From: Sphingobacterium oryzagri
Lineage (GTDB): Bacteria; Bacteroidota; Bacteroidia; Sphingobacteriales; Sphingobacteriaceae
Direction of reading: 5' to 3'
DNA: 64,000 nucleotides
NCBI RefSeq assembly: GCF_028736175.1
Contig: NZ_CP117880.1
Span: 4,712,001 to 4,776,000, forward strand
Shown here: positions 55,139-63,201 of the stretch, in pieces
How the letters are laid out: every line of letters begins with the position of its first letter
Numbering within the stretch: position 1 is the stretch's first letter
Made by a program: the position numbers and the translations under genes
The notes under the pieces: generated by a model
What the model was told of the DNA's origin: nothing
The model's input: the letters and a program-made list of their open reading frames with translations, nothing else
Databases searched by the model: none

Positions 55139-56392
55139 TTAACGAAACAACAATAGTGCTATGGCCAGCGTAATCAATATGTTAAAAAACTGTGCCAGCA
55201 AAAATGCGTACAGCGGCTTTCTGTTGGTCTGCACAAACAGGTCTTTAAAATTGGTTTCTAAACCGATGGATGTAAAAGCCAAGGCAAACCAAAGTCCTTG
55301 CATGCTTTTCAAACTACCTTTTACTGAATCGACCGCCGCTGGCGAAACGACAAACGAAAATAAGAGCGATGCAAGCACAAAACCCAGCACAAACTTCGGA
55401 AAGCGCTCCCATATAACCTTAAGCGTGGGCTTCTCAGCATGCGCTGCGCTTTTGGAATTTGAGTAGGTCCAATAAATGCTGATGGCAAACGCCGCAATGC
55501 CTAACAATACATTTTGCGAGAACTTGACAATCGTACTGATTTCTAACGCTTTTTCGCCAACCAATGATCCGGACGCCACCACGGCGCCGGTTGTGTCAAT
55601 ACTCCCGCCTAGCCAGGCGCCGGTTACCTCTTGCGAAAGCCCGAGCCAACTAGCAATATAAGGCATAAAGATCATCATGGGAATAGCGGTGATCAAAACC
55701 AACGATATCACATAGGAAAGCTTTTTCGGATCACCCTTGATTGCTCCTGATGTGGCTATTGCAGCCGAGACGCCGCATATAGACACCGCGCTGGAGAGCA
55801 TCATCGACATTTCCTGATCGATCTTCAGCTTTTTACACAGCCAAAATGAAAAATACCAAACCGAGAGCACCACAATCAGGGCTTGCATCAAGCCTAGCGA
55901 GCCGGCCTTCAGGATGTCTCCAAAAATAACGGTCGTTCCCAGCAAAACCAACCCAATCTTAACATACAACTCGGTAGATAAAGCCGCTTTAAACCAATCG
56001 GGCAATTTAAAAAAATTACTGATTGCCAAACCAATCACCAAACTGAAAATAACCGCTTCCAGGTTAAACTCCTTTACGGTTTCGTTTCCGGCCAACAACA
56101 GTGCACCTACGGTAATCAAAAACACCAATGGAAAAACCAATAGTAGCGCTTTTAGCGATTTACGAAGCAACAACGCGCCCACTATAGCAATCGCATACAC
56201 CAGCAGAAATTGTCCGGCAAGCCGAGCTAAGTTTGCACCGGTAAATACACGTTGACTAAGATCATCAAACGTTTGCCAGGAGAACGATGGTTTTGGCAAG
56301 ACCAAGCCTGAAAGCGCCAGAAAAATAGTGCCCAAACCTAGAATAACGACGACCCAATCTTCTGTAAATACACTTCTTTTTGGTGATGACAT
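55139..56392 (-). CDS. YeiH/UPF0324-family putative sulfate exporter
   Basis: 417 residues, about 11 membrane segments. Family marks are SAVSICGVSAAIATSGAIKG, AWLGGSIDTTGAVVASGSLV and KFSQNVLLGIAAFAIS. YeiH proteins are predicted anion (sulfite/sulfate) exporters, commonly next to LysR-type regulators; none is seen here. It stands alone between the sigma factor and the fatty-acid operon. Confidence 0.92.
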   Translation of the reverse strand: MSSPKRSVFTEDWVVVILGLGTIFLALSGLVLPKPSFSWQTFDDLSQRVFTGANLARLAGQFLLVYAIAIVGALLLRKSLKALLLVFPLVFLITVGALLLAGNETVKEFNLEAVIFSLVIGLAISNFFKLPDWFKAALSTELYVKIGLVLLGTTVIFGDILKAGSLGLMQALIVVLSVWYFSFWLCKKLKIDQEMSMMLSSAVSICGVSAAIATSGAIKGDPKKLSYVISLVLITAIPMMIFMPYIASWLGLSQEVTGAWLGGSIDTTGAVVASGSLVGEKALEISTIVKFSQNVLLGIAAFAISIYWTYSNSKSAAHAEKPTLKVIWERFPKFVLGFVLASLLFSFVVSPAAVDSVKGSLKSMQGLWFALAFTSIGLETNFKDLFVQTNRKPLYAFLLAQFFNILITLAIALLLFR

Positions 56393-56480
56393 GCTTATAT
56401 GGATTTGATTAGCGGTAAAATTTTGGAAGTGAAAGTAAGCATATTAGCAAAGAAAATCAACGTTAGCCGAGACGATGCGC

Positions 56481-56511
56481 AAAAAAAGCCTGTCACAAAT
56501 TTGTAACAGGC
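56481..56511 (-). terminator. Terminator of the fadNAE-like operon
   Basis: On the minus strand GCCTGTTACAAA / TTTGTGACAGGC (one G-U pair) is followed by seven T. It lies 26 bp after the fadE stop. Confidence 0.9.
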
Positions 56512-56537
56512 CATAATCAACCAAAACAGTACAACTC

Positions 56538-58322
56538 TTAAAAGCTGTACTTATTATCTTCAATAAGCTTTTTCGCAATGCGTTGCCGTGCATCTTTGAG
56601 GTTGAAAGGCTCCGCTTTGGTAAAACGGCGTAAGCCTACAAGCATCATCTTCAACTCATCACCCTCACCAAAAGCGTACAAGGCCTCTTTACCCGCAACC
56701 TGCACCTTATCTATCGAAGTATACAGGTAAACACGGGCAATATCCGTTGGCAAAGCCGCTACCGCCTCGCCTTGCGTATGGTACAACTTCTCTGCACGCA
56801 GCAACACCGATTCGGCCACGTAAACGTAACCGATGATATCGGCAATATTCATCAGGATTTCCTCTTCTTTGGCTATCGACATCATCAATTTCTGCACCGC
56901 AGCACCGGCAATCAACAATCCGGCCTTCTTCAAATTAGCGATCAGCTTTTTCTCGGTAGCAAACGGCGTTTGATCTTCCTCGCCAAAATCTGGAATGGCC
57001 ATCAACTCATTGGCAACAGCCGTAGCCGGCCCCATCAGATCGATTTCACCTTTCATGGCACGTTTGAGCAACATATCCACAATAAGCAGACGATTGACCT
57101 CATTCGTTCCTTCAAAAATACGGTTGATACGCGAGTCGCGATAAGCACGCTCCATCGGCGCTTCTGCCGAATAACCCATACCGCCGTAGATCTGCACCCC
57201 TTCATCAACCACATAATCCAACATCTCGGAACACCATACTTTGATAATTGCACACTCAATCGCAAACTGTTCGACAGATTTCAGTTTAGCTTTCGTTTCG
57301 TCCATTCCGCCGGCTACCAACGCTTCATAGGCATCATCAATATGCTGACCCGCGCGGTAAGCTGCCGATTCATTCGCATACATCCGGATAGCCATTTCTG
57401 CTAACTTATGGCGTATCGCGCCAAACTTCGAGATCGGCAGGTTAAATTGTACGCGCTCGTTTGCGTAGCGTATCGCTTGCGTAATCACCGCCCGCGAAGA
57501 TCCAATGGTTGCTGCGCCCAGCTTGATACGACCAATGTTCAAAATATTGACCGCGATTTTGAACCCGTTTTCCCGATCGGACAACATATTTTCGACTGGC
57601 ACCGGACAATCATTGAAGAAAACCTGACGAGTAGACGAACCCTTAATGCCTAATTTATGTTCCTCAGGATTCATGGTAATACCACCAAAATCCTTTTCTA
57701 CGATAAACGCCGTCAGGTTTTTATCGGCGTCGATCTTGGCAAAAACGATGAAGATATCCGCAAAACCGCCATTAGTGATCCACATCTTCTGTCCGTTGAT
57801 CAAATAATGCGTGCCTTCCGCGTTTAACTTAGCCGATGTACGCCCCGAATTTGCATCAGAACCCGCATTAGGTTCGGTTAAACAATACGAAGCCTTCCAT
57901 TCGCCACTCGTTAATTTCGGAATATATTTTTCTTTCTGCGCATCTGATCCGTAATATAGAATCGGCAAGGTGCCGATACCGGTATGGGCCGAAAGGGCGA
58001 CCGCAAATGAGTAACCACCGCCCACCGCATCGGCGACGAGCATAGATGTGTTAAAGTTTTTACCGAAACCGCCATATGCTTCTGGAATAGAAACACCCAG
58101 CATACCCAGCTCGCCAGCCTTATCAAGCAGGCTCTGCATCAAGCCTTCTTCCTGTCCATCAATTCGATCAAGCTTATTTAACACCTCCGTCTCCAGGAAA
58201 TCCAAACAAGTTTGCCGAATCATTTTGGCTTCTTCATCAAACTCTTCTGGTATAAAAATGTCGGTGTAAGGAGTGTCTCTGATAACGAATTCTCCTCCTT
58301 TGATTGCGTTGCTCATTTCCAT
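56538..58322 (-). CDS. fadE: Acyl-CoA dehydrogenase (FadE-like)
   Basis: 594 residues. FAD-dependent first step of beta-oxidation. Signature stretches are CLTEPNAGSDANSGRTSAKL (substrate and flavin contact), QKMWITNGGFADIFIVFAKI, KLGIKGSSTRQVFFNDC and EGVQIYGGMGYSAEAPMERA with YRDSRINRIFEGTNEVNRLL. The C-terminal 190 residues are an extra helical domain, giving the same length as Bacillus FadE (594). An ATG two codons downstream is an alternative start. It is the last gene of the operon and has a clear terminator. Confidence 0.96.
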   Translation of the reverse strand: MEMSNAIKGGEFVIRDTPYTDIFIPEEFDEEAKMIRQTCLDFLETEVLNKLDRIDGQEEGLMQSLLDKAGELGMLGVSIPEAYGGFGKNFNTSMLVADAVGGGYSFAVALSAHTGIGTLPILYYGSDAQKEKYIPKLTSGEWKASYCLTEPNAGSDANSGRTSAKLNAEGTHYLINGQKMWITNGGFADIFIVFAKIDADKNLTAFIVEKDFGGITMNPEEHKLGIKGSSTRQVFFNDCPVPVENMLSDRENGFKIAVNILNIGRIKLGAATIGSSRAVITQAIRYANERVQFNLPISKFGAIRHKLAEMAIRMYANESAAYRAGQHIDDAYEALVAGGMDETKAKLKSVEQFAIECAIIKVWCSEMLDYVVDEGVQIYGGMGYSAEAPMERAYRDSRINRIFEGTNEVNRLLIVDMLLKRAMKGEIDLMGPATAVANELMAIPDFGEEDQTPFATEKKLIANLKKAGLLIAGAAVQKLMMSIAKEEEILMNIADIIGYVYVAESVLLRAEKLYHTQGEAVAALPTDIARVYLYTSIDKVQVAGKEALYAFGEGDELKMMLVGLRRFTKAEPFNLKDARQRIAKKLIEDNKYSF

Positions 58323-58367
58323 TTGTTTAGCTATTTTTTCTTTCTGCGGTATTTAGGCCGCTGTTTT

Positions 58368-59540
58368 TTATAACATTTCAAAAATACCGGCTGCGCCTTG
58401 CCCCGTACCCACACACATCGTTACCATACCGTATTTTTCATTTCTTCTTTTCAAGTCATTCAACAGCTGCACCGTAAGTTTTGCTCCGGTACAACCTAGC
58501 GGATGCCCTAATGATATTGCGCCACCGTTGATATTCACCTTCGATTCGTCCAGCCCCAGCTCGCGAATCACGGCCAATGACTGCGAAGCAAAAGCTTCGT
58601 TCAGCTCGATAAGGTTGATATCTTCTTTTTGCAGCTTAGCCATGGCTAACGCCTTTGGAATCGCCGCTACCGGACCGATCCCCATAATGCGCGGCGGAAC
58701 GCCCGCGGCTGCATAACTCACCATGCGTGCGATAGGCTCGACCTGCAATTCTTTCAATTTACTTTCGGACACCACGAGCACAAATGCCGCGCCATCAGAA
58801 GTCTGCGAAGAGTTACCAGCAGTCACGCAACCATCGGCCGCAAATACCGGTTTCAACTTGGCCAGCGCGTCTGCTGAAGAATCGGCACGCGGTCCTTCAT
58901 CCCGATCGACTACATACGATCGTGTTGAAACTTTATTGTCTTCGATATACGTTTCCTCCACGGTAATAGGCACAATCCCGGCCTGCAAATGGCCATTTTG
59001 TTGTGCAGCAACAGCTTTCTGATGCGATTTCAAGGCAAACGCGTCTTGATCTTCCCGTGATACGTTAAACTCCTTTGCTACCGCTTCTGCGGTTAAGCCC
59101 ATGCCCCAATACCAATCGGGATTTTCTTTCGCCACAATCGGATTAGGCACAATTTTCCAGCCGCCAAAAGGCATGCCCGACATCACCTCGACACCGCCTG
59201 CAATAATACAATCGGCCATACCCGACTTGATCTTAGCCACGGCCGTGGCAATTGTCTCCAAACCCGACGCGCAATACCTGTTAACCGTCACGCCCGGCAC
59301 TTTATCCGTCTGCAATCCCATCAGGGATATTAATCTTCCTACATTCAATCCCTGCTCGGCTTCCGGCATAGCATTGCCTACAATCACGTCATCGATTTGC
59401 TCCACATCCAAATTAGGCACGGTAGAAACCATGTGCTTGATAACCTCTGCGGCCAGATCGTCGGCACGCATAAAACGAAAAACACCTCTCGGGGCCTTGC
59501 CCACTGCGGTACGATATCCTGCTATAATGTATGCTTCCAT
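58368..59540 (-). CDS. fadA: Acetyl-CoA C-acyltransferase (thiolase)
   Basis: 390 residues. Last step of beta-oxidation, releasing acetyl-CoA. Nucleophile Cys lies in VTVNRYCASGLETIATAV; His in LNEAFASQSLAVIRELGLD and GGAISLGHPLGCTGAKLTVQ; second Cys in GMVTMCVGTGQGAAGIFE. Length and motifs are typical. In the operon it lies between the IVP-like gene and fadE, with a 45-bp gap to fadE. Confidence 0.97.
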   Translation of the reverse strand: MEAYIIAGYRTAVGKAPRGVFRFMRADDLAAEVIKHMVSTVPNLDVEQIDDVIVGNAMPEAEQGLNVGRLISLMGLQTDKVPGVTVNRYCASGLETIATAVAKIKSGMADCIIAGGVEVMSGMPFGGWKIVPNPIVAKENPDWYWGMGLTAEAVAKEFNVSREDQDAFALKSHQKAVAAQQNGHLQAGIVPITVEETYIEDNKVSTRSYVVDRDEGPRADSSADALAKLKPVFAADGCVTAGNSSQTSDGAAFVLVVSESKLKELQVEPIARMVSYAAAGVPPRIMGIGPVAAIPKALAMAKLQKEDINLIELNEAFASQSLAVIRELGLDESKVNINGGAISLGHPLGCTGAKLTVQLLNDLKRRNEKYGMVTMCVGTGQGAAGIFEML

Positions 59541-59547
59541 TTTTTTT

Positions 59548-59592
59548 AGTATTTAGTAATTAGATTATAGTATTTAGACTTTAGTACTTAGA
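59548..59592. repeat. TA-rich repeat flanking the IVP-like gene (left side)
   Basis: A run of degenerate TTTAG/TAGTA words ends with AGTACTTAG at 59583-59591. The inverse CTAAGTACT occurs at 59989-59997 on the other side of the IVP-like gene, so the two flanks form an inverted repeat around it. Confidence 0.6.
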
Positions 59593-59595
59593 TCG

Positions 59596-59979
59596 TTAAC
59601 CACTTTTTTTCACCGCTGTTTGATCAAGATTACGCAACTTACGTTGCAGTACATAATTCATTTTTTGTAGTTCAGCAATTTTTTCCAACAGCGTCTCCAA
59701 TTGCTGTACGGATAAATAGCTTAGCTCTTTAGCAATAATAAGCTGTGTTTCAAGCTCAAACGTAGATGCATGCGCAATTGCCAAAAAATGAATAAACTCC
59801 CGGTCTGAATTCCGCCCTGCCCCTTCTGCGATATTGGAAGGAATAGAAACAGCAGCTCTATTTATCTGACTGATAAGATTAAACCGTTCCCTATCAGGGA
59901 ACGTAGAAGTTGTTTTATATATATGGGTTACCATATCTATTGCTTTTTGCCATAATTTCAACTCCTTGTATTGGTGCAT
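59596..59979 (-). CDS. Four-helix-bundle protein (23S rRNA intervening-sequence-protein-like)
   Basis: 127 residues. MHQYKELKLWQKAIDMVTHI, then FPDRERFNLISQINRAAVSI, PSNIAEGAGRNSDREFIHFL and FELETQLIIAKELSYLS make up the S23/IVP pattern (K-E-L-x-x-W-x-K-A...IPSNIAEG). Such proteins are often encoded inside rRNA insertions or as scattered cassettes. Their function is unknown. Here one sits in the middle of a beta-oxidation operon, flanked by short TA-rich inverted repeats, which suggests an insertion. It starts 35 bp after the fadN-like stop. Confidence 0.93.
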   Translation of the reverse strand: MHQYKELKLWQKAIDMVTHIYKTTSTFPDRERFNLISQINRAAVSIPSNIAEGAGRNSDREFIHFLAIAHASTFELETQLIIAKELSYLSVQQLETLLEKIAELQKMNYVLQRKLRNLDQTAVKKSG

Positions 59980-59980
59980 A

Positions 59981-60012
59981 TCTACCTACTAAGTACTATC
60001 TACTATTATCTA
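59981..60012. repeat. TA-rich repeat flanking the IVP-like gene (right side)
   Basis: Holds CTAAGTACT (59989-59997) and further TACTA/TATCTA words, the inverse of the repeat beside 59583. It lies between the IVP-like gene and the fadN-like stop. Confidence 0.55.
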
Positions 60013-60014
60013 TT

Positions 60015-62441
60015 TTAATTTCTCAAAGGCTTTCCTTTAGTTAACATATGCTGTATGCGTTCCAGTGTTTTGCGCTCGCCGCATAACTCCAAAAACGCCT
60101 TGCGTTCAAGATCTAGTAAATATTGCTCGGAAACTTCCGTTGGTGCCGAGAGGTTGCCGCCACACATCACCCAGCCAAGCTTTTCGGAGATTTTCTTATC
60201 ATGGTCGGAAATGTAGTTTCCAGCACGCATAGACGACGCGCCTACATACACAATACCCAAACCTTGGTTACCGAGCACTTTGATATTCTCTCGCGGCGCA
60301 GGCTGAATATAGCCGGCATCGGCCAATTCCAAAGCTTTCAACTTGGCATCGGCCAGCAAGCGCTTTCTATTCATCGTGATGGCGTATTTACCTTGTTGCA
60401 GATAGCCCAGCTCGGCCGCCTCCACAGCTGAGGTAGACACTTTAGCCTGTCCGATCGTTAAAAAACGGTCTTTCAATACGTTCTGCACAATTTGATCCGA
60501 TTTGTATTCGTCTGATGCGCGCAAAGCAAACTCTTTTGAGCCGCCACCGCCCGGAATAACGCCTACACCAAATTCGACCAAGCCCATATACGTCTCGGCA
60601 TGCAACTGCACAAAATCAGCATGCATCGAAAACTCACAACCGCCGCCTAATGTTAATTGGAAAGGCGCGACGACCACCGGTATCGATGAATAGCGGATGC
60701 GCATGGCCGTGTTTTGGAACATCCGAACCGCCATATTAAGCTCGTCGTAATCTTGTTCCACGGCCATCATAAAGATCATACCGATATTCGCACCGGCCGA
60801 GAAGTTTTTACCATCGTTAGTAATGACCAATCCGCGGTATTCCTTTTCTGCCAGGTCAATGGCTTTATTTAAGCCTTGTATAACATCAGCGCCGATAGTA
60901 TTCATCTTCGTATGAAACTCGCAGTTGATGATACCATCGCCGAGGTCCGTAATCGTTACGCCCGAATTTTTCCAAATCGTTTGGCTCGCACGGATATGAT
61001 CCAACACAATTAAATCTTCCGCACCAGGAATAGGCTTGTATGATTTGCTTTCGATGTCATAAAAGTTTTTAACGCCATCAATCACTTCATAAAAGCTCTC
61101 CACGCCTGCCGCCAGCATATCGTGCACCCAGGTAGCCACCTCGCCGCTTTGTCCTGGCAATCGCTTTTCTTCCGCCTCGATCTTCGTCAACGTTTCGCGC
61201 ACACCTAGCGCATCCCACACTTCAAAAGGGCCCAGCTCCCAACCAAAACCTGCACGCATAGCATCATCTATACGGTAAAATTCATCGGTGATCTCCGGGA
61301 CGCGATGCGATACATACTCGAACAATGGGTAGTGCATAGCACGAAAAAGCGTTGCAGCCTTATCAGTTCCCTGTTCGTATACTTTCATACGTTTGCGGAT
61401 ATCTTCCACTGGTTTTGTAGCTTCCAACGTGGCAGACTTAATCTTCTCCTGCTCTTTGTAATTCAGCGTTTTGAGGTCTAACGACAGAATGACGGAATTG
61501 CCTTTATCGTCTTTTTCCTTTTTGTAAAAACCTTGTTTTGATTTTTCGCCCAGCCATTTGTTTTCCACCATTTTGCTGACATAGTCAGGCAATTTAAACA
61601 CCCCTTTAGCTTCATCATCAGGTGCATTTTGGTCTAAGCCGTTGGCCACATTAACTAAGGTGTCCAGCCCCACGACATCTGCCGTACGAAACGTAGCGGA
61701 TTTAGGATGTCCCATCGCCGGACCAGTAAACTTATCGACTTCCTCTACACTCAGATCCAACTTTTCGACCAGGTGTGTCAACGCAAGCATGGAATACACA
61801 CCAATCCGATTGCCGATAAAAGCTGGTGTATCTTTACAAAGCACCACGGTTTTCCCGAGCATCTTATCACCAAAATACGTGAGAAACGCCACAACCGATT
61901 CGTCGGTTTCTGCCGAAGGGATAAGCTCAAAAAGCTCCAGGTATCGTGGTGGATTGAAAAAGTGCGTTCCACAAAAATGTTTTTTAAAATCATCCGATCG
62001 ACCATCTAGCATCAAATGGATCGGAATGCCAGAGGTATTCGAGGTAATCAAGGTGCCTGGTTTGCGAAATTGCTCAACCTGCTCGAAAACCGACTTCTTG
62101 ATATCCAAACGCTCGACAACCACCTCGATGACCCAATCGCAGGATGCAATATCCTTCATATCATCTTCAAAGTTTCCGGTACTAATTCGCGAAACAAAAC
62201 TTTTACTGTAAATGGGAGAAGGATTGGTTTTTAATGCGGTATCCAGGGAGCTGGAAACAATGCGATTACGAACGGCGGGGCTCGTCAATGTTAGTCCTTT
62301 AGCCTCTTCTGCGGGAAGCAGTTCGCGCGGAACGATATCCAGCAACAACACTTCAATGCCGATGTTGGCAAAGTGACAAGCTATCCTCGAACCCATCACA
62401 CCGGAACCCAGAACAGCTACTTTTTTTATACTTCTATTCAT
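60015..62441 (-). CDS. fadN: 3-hydroxyacyl-CoA dehydrogenase / enoyl-CoA hydratase (FadN-like)
   Basis: 808 residues. Domain order is dehydrogenase first: NAD loop VAVLGSGVMGSRIACHFANI, SNTSGIPIHLMLDGRSD, and CGTHFFNPPRYLELFELIPS; then its C-terminal halves; then a crotonase domain near residue 480 onwards with NDGKNFSAGANIGMIFMMAV and TLGGGCEFSMHADFVQLHAE. This order is that of Bacillus FadN, the reverse of E. coli FadB. It catalyses steps two and three of beta-oxidation. It is the first enzyme gene after the MarR gene (26 bp). Confidence 0.95.
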   Translation of the reverse strand: MNRSIKKVAVLGSGVMGSRIACHFANIGIEVLLLDIVPRELLPAEEAKGLTLTSPAVRNRIVSSSLDTALKTNPSPIYSKSFVSRISTGNFEDDMKDIASCDWVIEVVVERLDIKKSVFEQVEQFRKPGTLITSNTSGIPIHLMLDGRSDDFKKHFCGTHFFNPPRYLELFELIPSAETDESVVAFLTYFGDKMLGKTVVLCKDTPAFIGNRIGVYSMLALTHLVEKLDLSVEEVDKFTGPAMGHPKSATFRTADVVGLDTLVNVANGLDQNAPDDEAKGVFKLPDYVSKMVENKWLGEKSKQGFYKKEKDDKGNSVILSLDLKTLNYKEQEKIKSATLEATKPVEDIRKRMKVYEQGTDKAATLFRAMHYPLFEYVSHRVPEITDEFYRIDDAMRAGFGWELGPFEVWDALGVRETLTKIEAEEKRLPGQSGEVATWVHDMLAAGVESFYEVIDGVKNFYDIESKSYKPIPGAEDLIVLDHIRASQTIWKNSGVTITDLGDGIINCEFHTKMNTIGADVIQGLNKAIDLAEKEYRGLVITNDGKNFSAGANIGMIFMMAVEQDYDELNMAVRMFQNTAMRIRYSSIPVVVAPFQLTLGGGCEFSMHADFVQLHAETYMGLVEFGVGVIPGGGGSKEFALRASDEYKSDQIVQNVLKDRFLTIGQAKVSTSAVEAAELGYLQQGKYAITMNRKRLLADAKLKALELADAGYIQPAPRENIKVLGNQGLGIVYVGASSMRAGNYISDHDKKISEKLGWVMCGGNLSAPTEVSEQYLLDLERKAFLELCGERKTLERIQHMLTKGKPLRN

Positions 62442-62467
62442 GTTATCCTATTTATTCGGTTTATATT

Positions 62468-62914
62468 TTACATGTCCATCTTAACATTTGGCATATAGTT
62501 AGCCGCCAGCTCATTTATTTTCTGCAGCGACTTCACCACCTGCGCACGCTCCTCTTCGGAAATCTGCGACTCCAGGTATTCGTTAAACTCACGAACAACA
62601 TCCTTTGCCAGTCGTCTTTTTTCTCGCCCGAGCTCCGTCAAGTATACTTTCACAGAGCGCTTATCGGAAGCATTGACCTCCCGGTAAATAAAACCAAGCG
62701 ACTCCAGATTATTTAACACCCGAGAAAGGGAAGTGGTTTTAACACCAGTAGAATTAGCAATCTGCGAAACCGACGTACCATCACGATGGATGTTAATCAA
62801 AATGTACCCGGCAGCCTGCGTGAAGCCAAACTGCGATGCGATCACGTTATATTTGTTGGCAACAGTCTGCCAACTCAATTTTAAAAAATAATCAATAGTG
62901 TTTTCCTGGCTCAT
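62468..62914 (-). CDS. MarR-family transcriptional regulator
   Basis: 148 residues. The winged-helix core reads SVSQIANSTGVKTTSLSRVL, then NNLESLGFIYREVNASDKRS and VKVYLTELGREK. Position at the head of the fadN-IVP-fadA-fadE operon suggests that it senses acyl-CoA or fatty acids and represses the operon, in the role that FadR fills elsewhere. Confidence 0.93.
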   Translation of the reverse strand: MSQENTIDYFLKLSWQTVANKYNVIASQFGFTQAAGYILINIHRDGTSVSQIANSTGVKTTSLSRVLNNLESLGFIYREVNASDKRSVKVYLTELGREKRRLAKDVVREFNEYLESQISEEERAQVVKSLQKINELAANYMPNVKMDM

Positions 62915-62994
62915 AATCTGATCTACATTTACTATGCAAGCATAACAAATTTAAACCTTTCGATTGATAAAAACAATTCTTTTACCGTTTTTCT

Positions 62995-63072
62995 TTAGTC
63001 TTCGCTATTCTTCCCCTCGCCACAGGCTTGCGACGGACAATCGGTACAGCAAGAACAGCCATCCGTCGACAT
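62995..63072 (-). CDS. Cys-rich 25-residue ORF upstream of the MarR gene
   Basis: The ATG at 63072 opens MSTDGCSCCTDCPSQACGEG then KNSED and TAA: 25 residues with five Cys as C-x-C-C-x-x-C plus one more. It is too short to show as a normal gene. It lies 80 bp upstream of marR on the same strand and may be a small metal-binding peptide or a leader peptide. Chance is possible, but the regular Cys spacing is unusual. Confidence 0.4.
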   Translation of the reverse strand: MSTDGCSCCTDCPSQACGEGKNSED

Positions 63073-63175
63073 ATTTTAAAATGTGAAAAACTTTTAACTA
63101 CTGATTTTCTTATATTTAAACCAGCATAATACGTTGTTATACACAGCAACTATATAGATACGCTTGATATTACGT

Positions 63176-63183
63176 TACCTTTG
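63176..63183 (+). promoter_or_regulatory. TACCTTTG -7 box of the 2OG-oxygenase gene
   Basis: An exact TAnnTTTG box lies 18 bp before the ATG at 63202. No well-spaced -33 element was seen. Confidence 0.5.
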
Positions 63184-63201
63184 TAATCTAATAAAATACA
63201 T

